Shown here: piece after piece, positions 1-9,771 of the stretch
How the letters are laid out: each line of letters opens with the position of its first letter
Position numbering within the stretch: the first letter of the stretch is position 1
Assembly (NCBI GenBank): GCA_023053575.1
Contig: JAKZAP010000054.1
Location: forward strand, 124,001-188,000
Direction: 5' to 3'
Length of the DNA: 64,000 nucleotides
Source: Branchinecta lynchi
Lineage: Eukaryota > Arthropoda > Branchiopoda > Anostraca > Branchinectidae
Translations under genes and position numbers: made by a program
Notes under the pieces: model-generated
Seen by the model: only the letters and a program-made list of their open reading frames with translations
Databases searched by the model: none
What the model was told of the DNA's origin: nothing

Positions 1-66
1 GCTGAATCCACATCTGAACTTGGTTTTCTCGTACGATTAGCTATTTGCCCTTAATCTATTTATCGC
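1..66 (+). repeat. G element 3' fragment
   Basis: The first bases match the segment near the right end of the G elements (compare about 9590-9650), including the words CTGAACTTGGTTTTCTC and GATTAGCTATTTG. The element's terminal palindrome is not adjacent: it reappears at 487-527, so about 420 bp including a minisatellite separates the two parts. The piece is truncated by the window edge. Confidence 0.6.
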
Positions 67-277
67 CATTGCTTATTGAGATAAATAATCATTGCTTATT
101 GCAGAGACAACCGGAAAAGAGGTTTGGTCTCCACTGTAACATGACACTATTCGTGCACGTCCTTTATCTTTTTAGGCGGCATGCCTTTCAACACCTTCGT
201 CTTTCTTGAAAGTCACGAATACCGAAGACCGCTGTTGTGAAATTATATTTTGGATGAGGAAAGTCCGAAAAATGACA

Positions 278-440
278 GACCATTCCTTATTATTCCTAAC
301 CATTCCGGATTATTCCTGACCATTCCGGATTATTCCTGACCATTCCCGATTATTCATTCCTAACTATTCCGGATTATTCCTAACTATTCCGGATTATTCC
401 TAACCATTCCGGATATTCCTGACCATTCCGGATTATTCCT
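278..440. repeat. 20-bp minisatellite
   Basis: About eight head-to-tail copies of a 20-bp word, CATTCCGGATTATTCCTGAC, with small variants (TATTCC for CATTCC, CTAAC for CTGAC, one 24-bp and one 19-bp copy). It sits between two parts of a G element and may be an expansion inside that element. Confidence 0.9.
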
Positions 441-486
441 TCGGGACATGTACACCATTCCGGGAGAGTCGTCGACCCCTCGCAAA

Positions 487-527
487 TATTAAACTTTTGG
501 GATCCTGTCGAAACCTTTGGTCTTGTT
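487..527 (+). repeat. G element right terminus
   Basis: Matches the consensus right end of G elements (GGGATCC, then a TCGAAACC-type word, then TTTGGTCTTGTT). The last base of the GGGATCCC palindrome is altered here (GGGATCCT). Confidence 0.7.
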
Positions 528-530
528 AGA

Positions 531-560
531 ATAGGCTGGTTACAAATAAATTACTTACTT
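531..560 (+). repeat. LINE 3' tail fragment
   Basis: GGTTACAAATAAATTACTTACTT is the same tail word that, in reverse orientation, starts the LINE 3' ends at 11457 and 62019. It directly follows a G terminus, as it also does at 19219-19252. Confidence 0.5.
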
Positions 561-1604
561 CCTGCATTAAACAATTAGCCATTAGTTTATGGCGAAAGCT
601 GAATTAAAAAGTTAATAATAATTACGGTTCAGCGCTTTCAAGGCGACTATTGTGAATATCCTCCACTTTCACATTATCAGCACTTACGATAGATATGGTA
701 ACGTAGATCAATCAACAATATTGTTGATTGGAAATCTGCAATCTGCTTTCGTTTCTAGGGGTGTTTTGCAACTTCTCTCGAGCAGAAAAATCAAATATAT
801 TATGTTCTGCTTATTAACTATCCATATTGTGCACAGTCTTAAGTGATCGAAGATAGGTAGATCTTTGGCGTTCGGATTACTGCGGATAACTGCCGCTCGT
901 TCCCTTAGCCTTTTCAGGACGCCCTGATTTTGACTAGTGACGGAAATGGAAAGTTCAGCAATGTTTACGCCGAACTCGGCCAGCCGTGTTCGCTTTCAAG
1001 TTCACAAGTCGTCTATGCTCACCTATTTCGGACTCTTCCGTTCCTGGAACAGACTGGTTTTGGAGTTCTTCGAAGAGCTCCGTCGTCGGTTGTCGGCTTG
1101 GGAAAATGATATTTTGACTGAGTTGTTCATTTTAGTACACCTGGAAGAGGAATAACCAATGAAAATATAACTATTTTTTTTACCTCTGCCGAGCCTAACG
1201 ATCCGTTATTCAAAACAAGTATTATTCAGTCATGTCATACAAAGACAACAAGAATAAAAGTAGAATAGCTAGGCTGTTGGGGCAGATTTCTTCAAGTCTG
1301 TTTTCAAGAATATTCCTGAACCTCTCGCCGCATGGCACAGATTTCTGTCAGTGGATATTTTGGTTTGATACAATCTCTTCACCTCGCAACAGGTGAACAT
1401 GGACTAGGCACTAGGCAGATGGACGCGGTTTTTGGTTTATAATTCCGGGTTTCTTGGTTTTGTAATTCCGTTCCTTTCAACCCTCTTTATCATTTTCATT
1501 ACTTATATATTCTAGCTTACACGGGATTTGTATGTATGACCATGAGCGTCTCCCCTGCATATTGATTACAGCAGCCTCCCTGCAAAATCTTCTCATCATA
1601 ATTC
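561..1604. other. Gene-free or unassigned stretch
   Basis: No recognisable gene. A 72-codon open frame at 937-1155 (+) has a coding-like, GC-richer composition, but I recognise no domain and see no convincing splice borders. A related sequence is not apparent elsewhere in the window. Confidence 0.4.
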
Positions 1605-1639
1605 TTAACTATATTTACTTAAATCATTGAGCATGCTCA

Positions 1640-1800
1640 AGTTCTGTATGGCAGTCTGTCGGTATTTCCCAGTTTTGCTGGTCTGACCACTTCCACATAA
1701 GCTAGGACGATGAAATTTGGCAGGCACACCAAGGACCTTACCAGATAACTTGGAAGTAATATTTTCACCGATCGAACCAAGTAGGGGGGTGGACACAATA
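1640..1800 (-). repeat. P repeat fragment
   Basis: Contains the P-family word AAGCTAGGACGATGAAA followed by TTGGCAGGCA, in the minus orientation, with the short run of G before GTGG typical of the family. It abuts the G array that begins near 1805. Confidence 0.6.
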
Positions 1801-1804
1801 TTAA

Positions 1805-2527
1805 ACCGGAAAGTTGGTTCAAAGTTAAAGTCTTATTTGAAGTTGATTAAATGGATGATTTCGAGGTAAAAATACATGCTAAACACGAAGGTGAAAATTA
1901 TTTTCTCGCCGAACTAGTAGTTTCGTCCGGAATCCGGCGAAACCCGGAAAGTTGGTTACAGTAAAAGTTTCATTTGAAGTTGATTAAATGTTAAATTTAG
2001 AGGTAAAAAGACACGATGAACACGATGGTGAAAAATATTTTCTCGCCGGACAGCTAGTTCTCCCGGAATCCGGCCCCAACCGAAAAATCTGTTAAAAGCA
2101 AAAGTTCGATTAGATGACAGATTGAGGGGTAAGAAGAGAGGCTGAGTCTGTATATGACAGTCATTTTTACTCGGACATATAATTAGTCCGGAATCCGGTT
2201 GTAATCGGAATTTTTTTTTAGTCGAACTTTTATTCAAAGATTAAATGCTGTTTATAGGGATAAAAAGATACGCATGATTTGTTTCTGAATTTTCTTTTTT
2301 TGCTGGACTAGTAGTTCACTAGGAATTCGGATCAAACCGGAAACTTGGCAGAAGTAAAGCAGGAAGTCTCGGTCAGTATCGTCAAAATAGATATGGCTTA
2401 TAGAGGTATGTCTGAACTTGGTTTTCTCTAATGATTAGCCTGGCGAAGACTGGATCTCGCGAAGACAAGACCCGATTGTCTAAATCAAATATTAGATTTT
2501 TGGGATCCCATCGATACCTTTGGTCTT
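1805..2527 (+). repeat. G element, array and right end
   Basis: Four to five diverged copies of the roughly 137-bp G unit, each with GGAATCCGG, an AAAGTT-type word, GTTGATTA and a GGGGTAAGAAGA-like word. These are followed by the G right terminus GGGATCCCATCGATACC and TTTGGTCTTG. The left terminus with its TCCG microsatellite is missing, so the copy is truncated. The units diverge more here than near 9 kb, so this copy looks older. Confidence 0.75.
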
Positions 2528-2781
2528 GTCTCTCGGCTTTGCGATGCAACTGCGTCTAGGACCCTAGGAATATTGGCTTCCATGAAATTGGTGAAGGAAT
2601 TGAATTTATCTTTCAGCCTGCTGCACATCATTTCGACACGTCGTAGATATCTGAAATAAGAAGAAAATAAGTATTTCTTGTGAGAGAGTGACGTGTCTTG
2701 GTTAATCGCGCAGAAAGGTCAATTCGGTGTATCTTTTTTTTGTGAATAGTGTGGGCTGCGAGGGGTTGCCCACTCTCAAAA

Positions 2782-3066
2782 TCGATGTACACCGGGTGGC
2801 GGGTGGCGCGCGTGGCGGAAGGGAGGTGCGCGTGGCGGATGGGTGGCGGAAGGTCGGCGCGCGTGGCGGGTGGGTGGCGCGCGTGGCAGAAGGGAGGCGG
2901 ATGGGTGGCGCGCGTGGCGAAAGAGAGGCGGATGGGTAGCGCGCGTGGCGAAAGAGAGGCGTATGGGTGGCGCGCGTGGTGGAAGGGAGGCGGGTGGGTG
3001 GAGCGCGTGGCGGAAGGGAGGTGGATTGGTGGCGCGGGTCGGGAAGGAGGCGGATGGGTTGCAAAG
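2782..3066. repeat. GC-rich minisatellite (GTGGCGCGCGTGGCGGA)
   Basis: About nine degenerate repeats built from GTGGCGCGCGTGGCGGAAG and GGAGGCGGATGG, period about 31 bp. Several overlapping open frames on both strands come only from the absence of stop-like words in the repeat; the arginine/proline- or glycine-rich translations should not be read as proteins. A related shorter array lies at 6650-6745. Confidence 0.9.
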
Positions 3067-3302
3067 ACCCCAAGTTTTCAACGGGTCACGACTATAAACG
3101 CTAGTCGAGTTTACTAGGTTTCCTGCAGCAGCAAAGTAATAACTAAAAACTTTCTAGGAAAAAATTTGAACTTCATCGTATCGTCAAGCGACAGAAAGAC
3201 GAGCTGTAGTAACCTTGATTTATCACTGTCGATTTTACATATCCATCTGAGTGATAAACAGAAACCACTGGCATAGACATCAGACGTCGGCACTGACAAT
3301 TA

Positions 3303-3332
3303 TTTCATTCATTCATTCATTCATTTATTTGT
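3303..3332. repeat. ATTC microsatellite
   Basis: Five to six tandem ATTC copies followed by AT-rich sequence. It may be a retroposon tail, but no recognisable body is attached. Confidence 0.8.
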
Positions 3333-3439
3333 ACTACATAGACTACATAAAATAAATATAATGCGATAAGCAAGACCCCCTGAAGATTTCTTGTTCCATT
3401 TCATTATATTCACGTACTCGTGAGCCATTCAGTGACCCA

Positions 3440-3850
3440 AACTCAGTGAAGGTGAGGCTTCACCTTCCAGATTTTTCTTCCGGGATCCAGACAGCCGTTT
3501 TTCCTCGAGACGGATCTGGAAGGTGAAGCCAGGCCAAAAACGTCTGGAAGTCCGGGGTGTTGGACACCCCAGACTCCGGATTTCTGGAAGGTGCCATAGA
3601 GGCAACCGTTCGAGAGACACAACATATATGCAAATGGGGAAAGAAAAGGGAAAGTGATTGACAGTTCTGACTGGGATGCAAGAGATATATAAGGGGACGA
3701 AATATATGAAATATATGAAATATAAGGGGACATCTAGGAAATGTTGAAGAACAGCACGTTTAGTTGTCATCATTATCATGAGAATCTGGAAGGGTTGGGT
3801 GGAAGCCCCGGAAGTCTGGGAATCTGGAAGGTGAAGCCTGGCTTTGACTC
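3440..3850. repeat. Inverted repeat cluster (CTGGAAGGTGAAGCC)
   Basis: The word GGCTTCACCTTCCAGA at about 3451 is inverted at about 3517 (TCTGGAAGGTGAAGCC) and again at about 3822. Further partial copies of CTGGAAG lie at about 3545, 3585, 3785 and 3800. The two strands therefore fold into several alternative stems. No gene is supported. Confidence 0.6.
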
Positions 3851-3899
3851 TTCCGACCAAAATGCCCTCTAAGACGTGTTAAGGGCCGAACTGATGAAC

Positions 3900-5320
3900 G
3901 TTAGCTCTTCAAAAAAACACACCAGTCACCAATTTTAATACTCTGCTGCAAGCCATCCGCCACTGAATCGTTCTTACGAAAGGCCAAATCACCAGCTTGC
4001 CGAGCCGAAATCATCACACGTCTTAGATTCGAGGGATCAGGATGAAACTTGGTGGGAAGAACAAGCACATATCCTTGATACATCGTTGACATAAACGGAT
4101 CGGATCCGGTCACTGCGGGGGGGGGGGATGCTGGATTCCGGAATTCTGGTTATCACGGGTTAAGGTACTTCCAGATGTGCTAGGTTGTTGAAACTTGTCA
4201 GTCATATCAGGGGCTCCACCAAACTGACTTGGAAATAGTCACTTCCCCGATTCCACCATCGTGGGGGAGTGAAAGGAGGGGGAATCCGGAATACTGAGGC
4301 TTGCGTAACCTTCAAACGGGTGATCGGATCTGAATGAAACTTGGTATGTAGAAAGAACACATACCTCACATGTCCCATTTTACGTCCAGACCAGATCACA
4401 CAACTGTGGGGGGAGTGTGAGGGAGGGTACCGGAAATATACTGACACGCTTAGAGAGGAGGGATCAGGATAAAACTTTCTCGGAAGAGCAATCACATATC
4501 CTTGGTACATCGTTGACATAACCAGATCGGGTCCGGCACTGTGGGGGGGGGGGAGATTCTGGGTCCCGGATTTCCGGTTATCACGGGTTAAAGTACTTCC
4601 AGTTTGTGCTAGGACGATGGAACTTGGCAGACATATCAGGGACCCGACCAGATTGACTTAAGAAAAGTCACTTCCCCGATCCAACCATCGGAGGGGGGGG
4701 AGGTAATCCGAGATCTTGAGGCAAGCATAACTTCGAACGGGCCATCGGACACAAACGAAACTTGACAGTTGGAAAGAACTGGTGCCACGGATGTTACATT
4801 TCGTGTCCGGACCGGATCCGATAACTCTGGGGGGGGGGGATTGGAGGGGGATCGGAAACCTCGGAACAGGCTTAGAACAAGGACAAGTTGTAAATACATT
4901 TTTGACAGAAATGGACCGGATTGGCGCACTGTGGGAGTCTTGGAAGGGGTTTTCCGGAAATCCAGTGATCGCGATTGAAGGTGCAAATGCAAATGCACTT
5001 GGACGGTGAAATTCGGCTGATTGGAGACCCGATCAGGTTGACTTGGAAGCAGTCAGTTCCTCGATCCAACTATCTTCAGGGGAGCGATGGGGATTGGAAT
5101 CCGGACTACCAGAATTTCCTGCATAACTTTTGAACGGTTGGTCGGATCCGAAGGAACTTGACAGTTGACTAAAGGACGTGTTTCTGATCTCATGAATACG
5201 TTCATAACCCCCCCAACTGCCATGATCATTTGTACTTCAAGTATATGAATTTTAGCCCCCTTAAAGTGCGTAACTGCAAAGTGAAAAATACTTTTGACCA
5301 AAAGATCCATTTCCCGATTC
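3900..5320 (-). repeat. P repeat array
   Basis: At least three consecutive P units in minus orientation. Recurrent landmarks are the GATGAAACTTGG-type word, ACAAGCACA-like words, CCGGATCGG/GATCCGA words, runs of 7-10 G at equivalent places (about 4116, 4541, 4690, 4830), and CAGGCATATCAGGGACCCGA-like junctions. No protein is supported; the proline/serine-rich open frames are repeat-derived. Confidence 0.8.
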
Positions 5321-5329
5321 CCAAGGGCC

Positions 5330-5720
5330 AGTGATAATTTTTACAAATGACTTTCCAGCATATTTAAAGCACCAATGTTACCGCAAATTTGAAAAAACAT
5401 TTTTAAGAAACTAAATATTTTTAGGATCCCCAAGGGCCCATGATCATCTGTGCCCTAAGTATTTTGCTTCCAAGTTCAGTTTGAGCCCCTTAAATTGCGA
5501 ATCTCAGCCGGAAAATGCAAAAAAAATAATACTTTCGAGCGAATGATGTGCTTTCGTGAGCCAAAGGTACATTTGTGTACCAGTGCATTGGCTTACAAAA
5601 CGGATTCGTAGCCCGCTTAAACTGCGCATTGTGACCGCGAATTGCATGGCATATTTTTAATAACCATACATTTACAGGAATCCTAAAGGTCCATAACCGT
5701 CTGTTCCTCAACACAGCAAG
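5330..5720 (-). repeat. Degenerate repeats related to 45.05-45.34 kb
   Basis: Three loose repeats of about 130 bp with CCCTTAAA followed by TGCG, and AAGGGCC near CCATGATCAT. Inverted relatives are at 45050-45340 (CACTTTAAGGG followed by CTAGAAATTC). In both places the block is next to P units, so it is probably part of a longer P-bearing element. Confidence 0.5.
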
Positions 5721-6207
5721 AATTTTAGCTGTTACTATTACATACTGCGTATGCTTGCAAGTGCCATATGAGCTTACAGCTCTTGTTCGTATAGGTACGG
5801 GTGAATCGTTCTCGGATTTGCGGACTAGGTAAAAGTCGCTACGTTTCAACAGTTCGATGTTACTCGCGCTAAAATTTGCAAATTTACTAATATTATTTGC
5901 GAAAATAGGGATATCTTCACAAACTTCCGACTCCCGAGTAACAATGGGTCACAAATTGTAGGCTAGCCAAGACAAATATTTTGCTATGAAATTAAAGATT
6001 CTTGGAATAGCTGTAGCTTAGGCTACACCATATATGGTATATGATGTCTACAGAAATACAAATAAAACAAAAGAAGAGTTAAAAGGATAATTAACGAAAA
6101 ATATATTATTATTTACACAAGACCAAGATGCAACTTCTTCTTGATTCCCGTTGCACTGCTTGTCATCGCTAGATGGCGAGAATTCGGTAGGTAAAAATGA
6201 TCGCTAG

Positions 6208-6622
6208 AGGCGTAATCTCGCCGTTCCTCGAGGACTCCTCCGGGAATCAAAGGGAACGGCGAGAATAGAGGGAGTCACTCCACGTGGACTCCGCGGACAG
6301 AAACAGCGAGAACACGGGGACTGGTTCCAACATGGATTTTTTTCGAAAAATAAATAAGCCGTCCACGAAATTAGTCTGGAGCCAATTTATTTTTAGTTTT
6401 GTTTATTCTGATTATTTTTAATTAGTTTTACCTTGTACCAACACCAGCAAAAATGGATTCCCCTCCGAATCTGAAAGGGAGTCCTTTTTGATGATGGTTA
6501 TGATAATGAGAGCATTCCCCGTCCGTGGGGACTCGCGAGAAGACGGGGAGTGAGTCCCCGGGACAAACAAAAACGCGGGGACTCCTCAAGTGGAGTCCGC
6601 GGGGAATGGCGAGAGTACGCCT
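6208..6622. mobile_element. 415-bp MITE-like element, 3-bp TSD
   Basis: The ends AGGCGTAATCTCGCCGTTCC (left) and the reverse complement of the right end match at 18 of 20 positions. The flanking bases are TAG on both sides (6205-6207 and 6623-6625), consistent with a 3-bp target-site duplication. The interior has repeated GGGGACTC/GAGTCCCC palindromes and no coding capacity. CACTA or PIF/Harbinger-type elements make 2-3-bp duplications, but the class is not certain. Confidence 0.6.
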
Positions 6623-6649
6623 TAGATCGAAAATAGCTATTTTTTAGCA

Positions 6650-6745
6650 AGAGGCGGGTGGGTGGCGGATGAGTGGCGCGCGTGGCGGATGGGTGGCGGA
6701 TGAGTGGCGCGCGTGGCGGGTGGGTGGCGCAACATGGTAAGTGGC
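6650..6745. repeat. GC-rich minisatellite, second array
   Basis: Three to four copies of the GTGGCGGATGAGTGGCGCGCG word, clearly related to the array at 2782-3066. It ends just before the C module that starts near 6803. Confidence 0.85.
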
Positions 6746-6802
6746 GGAGAGTGGGCAGCCCCTCGGTGGGCTGTCGGCGATTTTACATTGAAGAAAATGT
6801 GA

Positions 6803-7170
6803 ACTTTGTTTACACTAATCAAACACTGTAAACCATGCCCGCACTCAAACCCTTTTTTGACACTAATAGATAAGATTCTTCGCCCTTTTGCTAGGCCCCC
6901 TTTGTTATCATGTTTGACAAAGATAAGAAACGAGCGTGAAAGCGACAGAAAATCAATTATAAAGGACACTTTTGTTTGTCAAGAGGGTTGGCTAAACTTG
7001 ATAAGGAACAGCCCAAGTACCATAGGCCAATACCCAATACAAAGTGACTAATTCCATCAGCGATGAGTCGCTGACTTCATAAATACAGGGTATACGGTGT
7101 ATTTGTGTGGAAATCGCAGACATCAGAGGAGCGAATTCAATGACTTTTTGTTTAAAAAGTCACTATGTGA
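6803..7170 (+). repeat. C module
   Basis: About 370 bp shared with 24621-24990 in the same orientation and, inverted, with 42356-42640 and 53195-53460. It contains a perfect 6-bp hairpin CAGCGA-TGAG-TCGCTG, an AAATACA/TGTATTT stem just after it, and a 3' part with self-complementary GACTTTTTG words. It is followed by one P unit and an H palindrome, so the three travel together. Confidence 0.7.
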
Positions 7171-7436
7171 GTGGAGAGATCCGGATGAAACTTGGTGGAA
7201 AGAACAAGCACAAGTCCTAGATACGTGACGGATATAACCGGAACGGATCCGATCACGTTTGGGGGGGGGGGGAGTCCGAATTTCTAGTGATCCCGCGAGT
7301 TTGGTGCTTCCTGATGTGCTGGGACGCTGAAAATCGGCAGGCATGTCCGGGACCAGACCAGATTAAATAGGAAATAGTCATTCCCTCGATCCGATCATCT
7401 GGGAGGGGGAGTGGAGGGAGGGGGAAGTCAAAATTT
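7171..7436 (-). repeat. P unit inside C-P-H composite
   Basis: Single P unit with GATGAAACTTGGTGGAAAG, ACAAGCACAAGTCCTAGATA, a 12-G run at about 7260, and CATGTCCGGGACCAGACCAG. Equivalent units lie at 24992-25264 and, inverted, at 42062-42355. Confidence 0.75.
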
Positions 7437-7498
7437 GAGGTATTTATTCAAACAATGTTTACAACGGATACGTCAGCTACTATTCTTCATCAGCGATA

Positions 7499-7530
7499 TT
7501 TCGGCCCTTCTTGGCAAGGGTCCTCGTCAG
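7499..7530 (-). ncRNA. Hammerhead-like ribozyme core (left arm)
   Basis: Read on the minus strand: CTGACGA, stem II with a ten-base apical region, then GAAA. Upstream is GATTGACAGC, whose last bases CAGC can pair with GCTG downstream of GAAA to form a short stem I. Stem III would be very short, so activity may need a dimer. Confidence 0.5.
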
Positions 7531-7618
7531 GCTGTCAATCTTATGGTTCAACTTCGGAGAAGGAAACAAACCTGTAATAATGTAATCCTGTAACAAACCT
7601 GTAAACCTGACCTCGAAC

Positions 7619-7650
7619 CTGACGAGGACCCTTGCCAAGAAGGGCCGAAA
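7619..7650 (+). ncRNA. Hammerhead-like ribozyme core (right arm)
   Basis: CTGACGA at 7619-7625 and GAAA at 7647-7650, enclosing the same stem II as the left arm. Here the bases before the core (CCTCGAAC) do not pair well with the downstream GCTG, so this copy is probably less able to fold than its partner. Confidence 0.45.
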
Positions 7651-7747
7651 TATCGCTGATGAAGAATAGTAGCTGACGTATCCGTTGTAAACATTGTTTG
7701 AATAAATGTTTCAAAGTCAGCTTGGGCTCAAAGAATATTTAATTTGA

Positions 7748-8345
7748 GGTATTTTTGGGATCCCAAAACGTAAGTGGAGGGATACCTATGACATCGCAAA
7801 ATTTGTCCGTCTGTTCGTCCGTCCGTCCGTCCGTCTGTCCGCCCGTCTGTAAGCACGATAACTCTCGAAGGGAATGAGATATTTTGATGAAACTTGGTGT
7901 GAGGGTTCGTTGTGTCGTCGGACCAGTCAAGTTCGTAGATGGGCTTTGTAGCTCTACATTTAGGGGTGGGGGAGGGGATTCAAATTAAGGGACTAACAAA
8001 ATATTTTGAAACAGCTAATGTGATAGTCGATTATGGGGTAAGAAGACATGCTGAACACGATGTTGAAAACTACTTGTTCGCCACGACGGGGGAACAAGTA
8101 GTTCGCCCGGAATCCGGCCAAAACCGGAAAGTTTGTTTAAAGTAAAAGTTTTATTTGAGGTTGATTAGATGTTCGATTTAGGGGTAGGAAGACATGCTTA
8201 AGACGATGGTGAAAACTATTTTCTCGATGGAAAAGTAGTTCGCCCGGAATCCGGCCCAAACCGGAAAGTTTGTTGAAAGTAAAAGTTTTATTTGAAATTG
8301 ATTAGATGTTCGATTTAGGGGTAGGAAGACATGCTTAAGACGATG
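7748..8345 (+). repeat. G element head, truncated duplicate
   Basis: Left G terminus TTTTGGGATCCCAAAACG, the CCTATGACATCGCAAAATTT word, a TCCG/TCTG microsatellite, then about two and a half 137-bp units. It stops abruptly at 8345-8348, where a truncated H element begins. Nearly the same stretch is repeated from about 8466 on, so unit 1 holds an extra 0.7-kb tandem piece lacking from unit 2. Confidence 0.75.
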
Positions 8346-8349
8346 GTGA

Positions 8350-8456
8350 CCCTTGCCAAGAAGGGCCGAAATATCGCTGATGAAGAATAGTAGCTGACGT
8401 ATCCGTTGTAAACATTGTTTGAATAAATGTTTCAAAGTCAGCTTGAGCTCAAAGAA
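8350..8456 (+). repeat. H element, truncated arm
   Basis: Starts inside stem II of the hammerhead-like core (CCCTTGCCAAGAAGGGCC, GAAA), lacking the CTGACGA part, and runs to CAAAGAATAT. It lies exactly at the left edge of the duplicated unit. Confidence 0.7.
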
Positions 8457-8465
8457 TATATTTTT

Positions 8466-9768
8466 GGGATCCCAAAACGTAAGTGGAGGGATACCTATGA
8501 CATCGCAAAATTTGTCCGTCTGTCCGTCCGTCCGTCTGTCCGTCCGTCCGTCCGTCTGTAAGCACGATAACTCTCGAAGGGAATGAGATATTTTGATGAA
8601 ACTTGGTGTGAGGGTTCGTTGTGTCGTCGGACCAGTCAAGTTCGTAGATGGGCTTTGTAGCTCTACATTTAGGGGTGGGGGAGGGGATTCAAATTAAGGG
8701 ACTAACAAAATATTTTGAAACAGCTAATGTGATAGTCGATTATGGGGTAAGAAGACATGCTCAACACGATGGTGAAAACTACTTGTTCACCACGACGGGC
8801 GAACAAGTAGTTCGCCCGGAATCCGGCCCAAACCGGAAAGTTTGTTGAAAGAAAAGTTTTATTTGAAATTGATTAGATGTTCGATTTAGGGGTAGGAAGA
8901 CATGCTTAAGACGATGGTGAAAACTATTTTCTCGATGGACAAGTATTTCGCCTTGAATCCGGCCCAAACCAGAAAGTTTGTTGAAAGTAAAAGTTTTATT
9001 TTAAGTTGATTAAATGTTCGATTTAGAGGTAGGGAGACATGCTGAAGACGATGGTGAAAACTATTTTCTCGACGGACAAGTATTTCGACCGGAATCCGGT
9101 CCAAACCGGAAAGTTTGTCAAAATTAAAAGTTTTATTTGGAGTTTATTAGATGTTCGATTTAGGGCAAGAAGACATGCTGAACACTTATGTGAAAACAAG
9201 TTTCTACCCGGACATGTAGTTCGTCCGGAATCCGGCCAAAACCGGAAATCTGTTGGAAGTCAAAGTTTTATTTCTAGTTGATTAGATAAGCGATTTAGGG
9301 GTAAGAAGAGATGCTGAGTCCCTGTGTGACAATCGTATTTTACCCGGACATATAGTTCGTCCGGAATTCCGGCTGGAATCGGAAAATTTGTTATAAGCTA
9401 AATTTCGATTTGAAGTTGATTAGATTTTCATTACTAGGGAAAGAAGATACCCTGATTTCGTCTTTGAGCTTTCTTTTTTCGCCGGACAAGTAGTTCTGGA
9501 GTTCGGCCGGAACCGGGAAATTGGCAGAAGTGGCAGGAAGTTTTCGTCAAAACAGATATGACTTATAGGGGTAAACACACATGCTGAATCCAAATCTGAA
9601 CTTGGTTTTCTCAGGTGATTAGCTATTTGGCCTCAATCTGTTTCTGAATTTTAATTGTAAAAATCTTCAAAGAGTCTGGCGAAGACTGGATCTGGCTAAG
9701 ACAAGACCCAGTTGTCTGGATCAAATCTTAGATTTTTGGGATCCCATCGACACCTTTGGTCTTGTTTA
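8466..9768 (+). repeat. G element, full
   Basis: TTTTTGGGATCCCAAAACG terminus, CATCGCAAAATTTGTCCG and a TCCG/TCTG microsatellite of about 45 bp, a conserved leader (AGCACGATAACTCTCGAAGG), then about six to seven diverged units of 137 bp, a non-repetitive tail, and the right end GGGATCCCATCGACACC with TTTGGTCTTGTT. Array core plus microsatellite near one end is the layout of pearl/HINE-type nonautonomous Helitron relatives. No transposase is present. Repeat-derived open frames (threonine/aspartate-rich from the microsatellite) are not genes. Confidence 0.75.
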
Positions 9769-9771
9769 TCT

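Larger units (their letters stand above)
7442..7707. mobile_element. H palindromic element with two hammerhead-like cores
   Basis: Two 90-bp arms, 7442-7531 and 7618-7707, are inverted copies around an 86-bp spacer. Both arms carry CTGACGA, then a stem (GGACCC paired with GGGCC and a bulged A, with UU/AA extending it), then GAAA. This is the hammerhead ribozyme core CUGANGA - stem II - GAAA. The tail TTTCAAAGTCAGCTTGGGCT follows the right arm, as in other H copies. Hammerheads inside terminal repeats are known from Penelope-like retroelements; assignment to that class is inference, since no reverse transcriptase is linked here. Confidence 0.65.

Noticed and set aside
2702..3117. Overlapping long open frames on both strands, proline/arginine- or glycine-rich
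   Set aside because: They come entirely from a 31-bp GC-rich minisatellite that lacks stop words in several frames.
7040..7075. Hammerhead ribozyme in the C module hairpin
   Set aside because: CGATGAGTCGCTGAC resembles part of a hammerhead, but the CTGATGA start and the GAAA are absent.
8178..8639. 153-codon minus frame with a Thr/Asp/Gly-rich tract
   Set aside because: It is a read-through of the G microsatellite and the truncated H arm.
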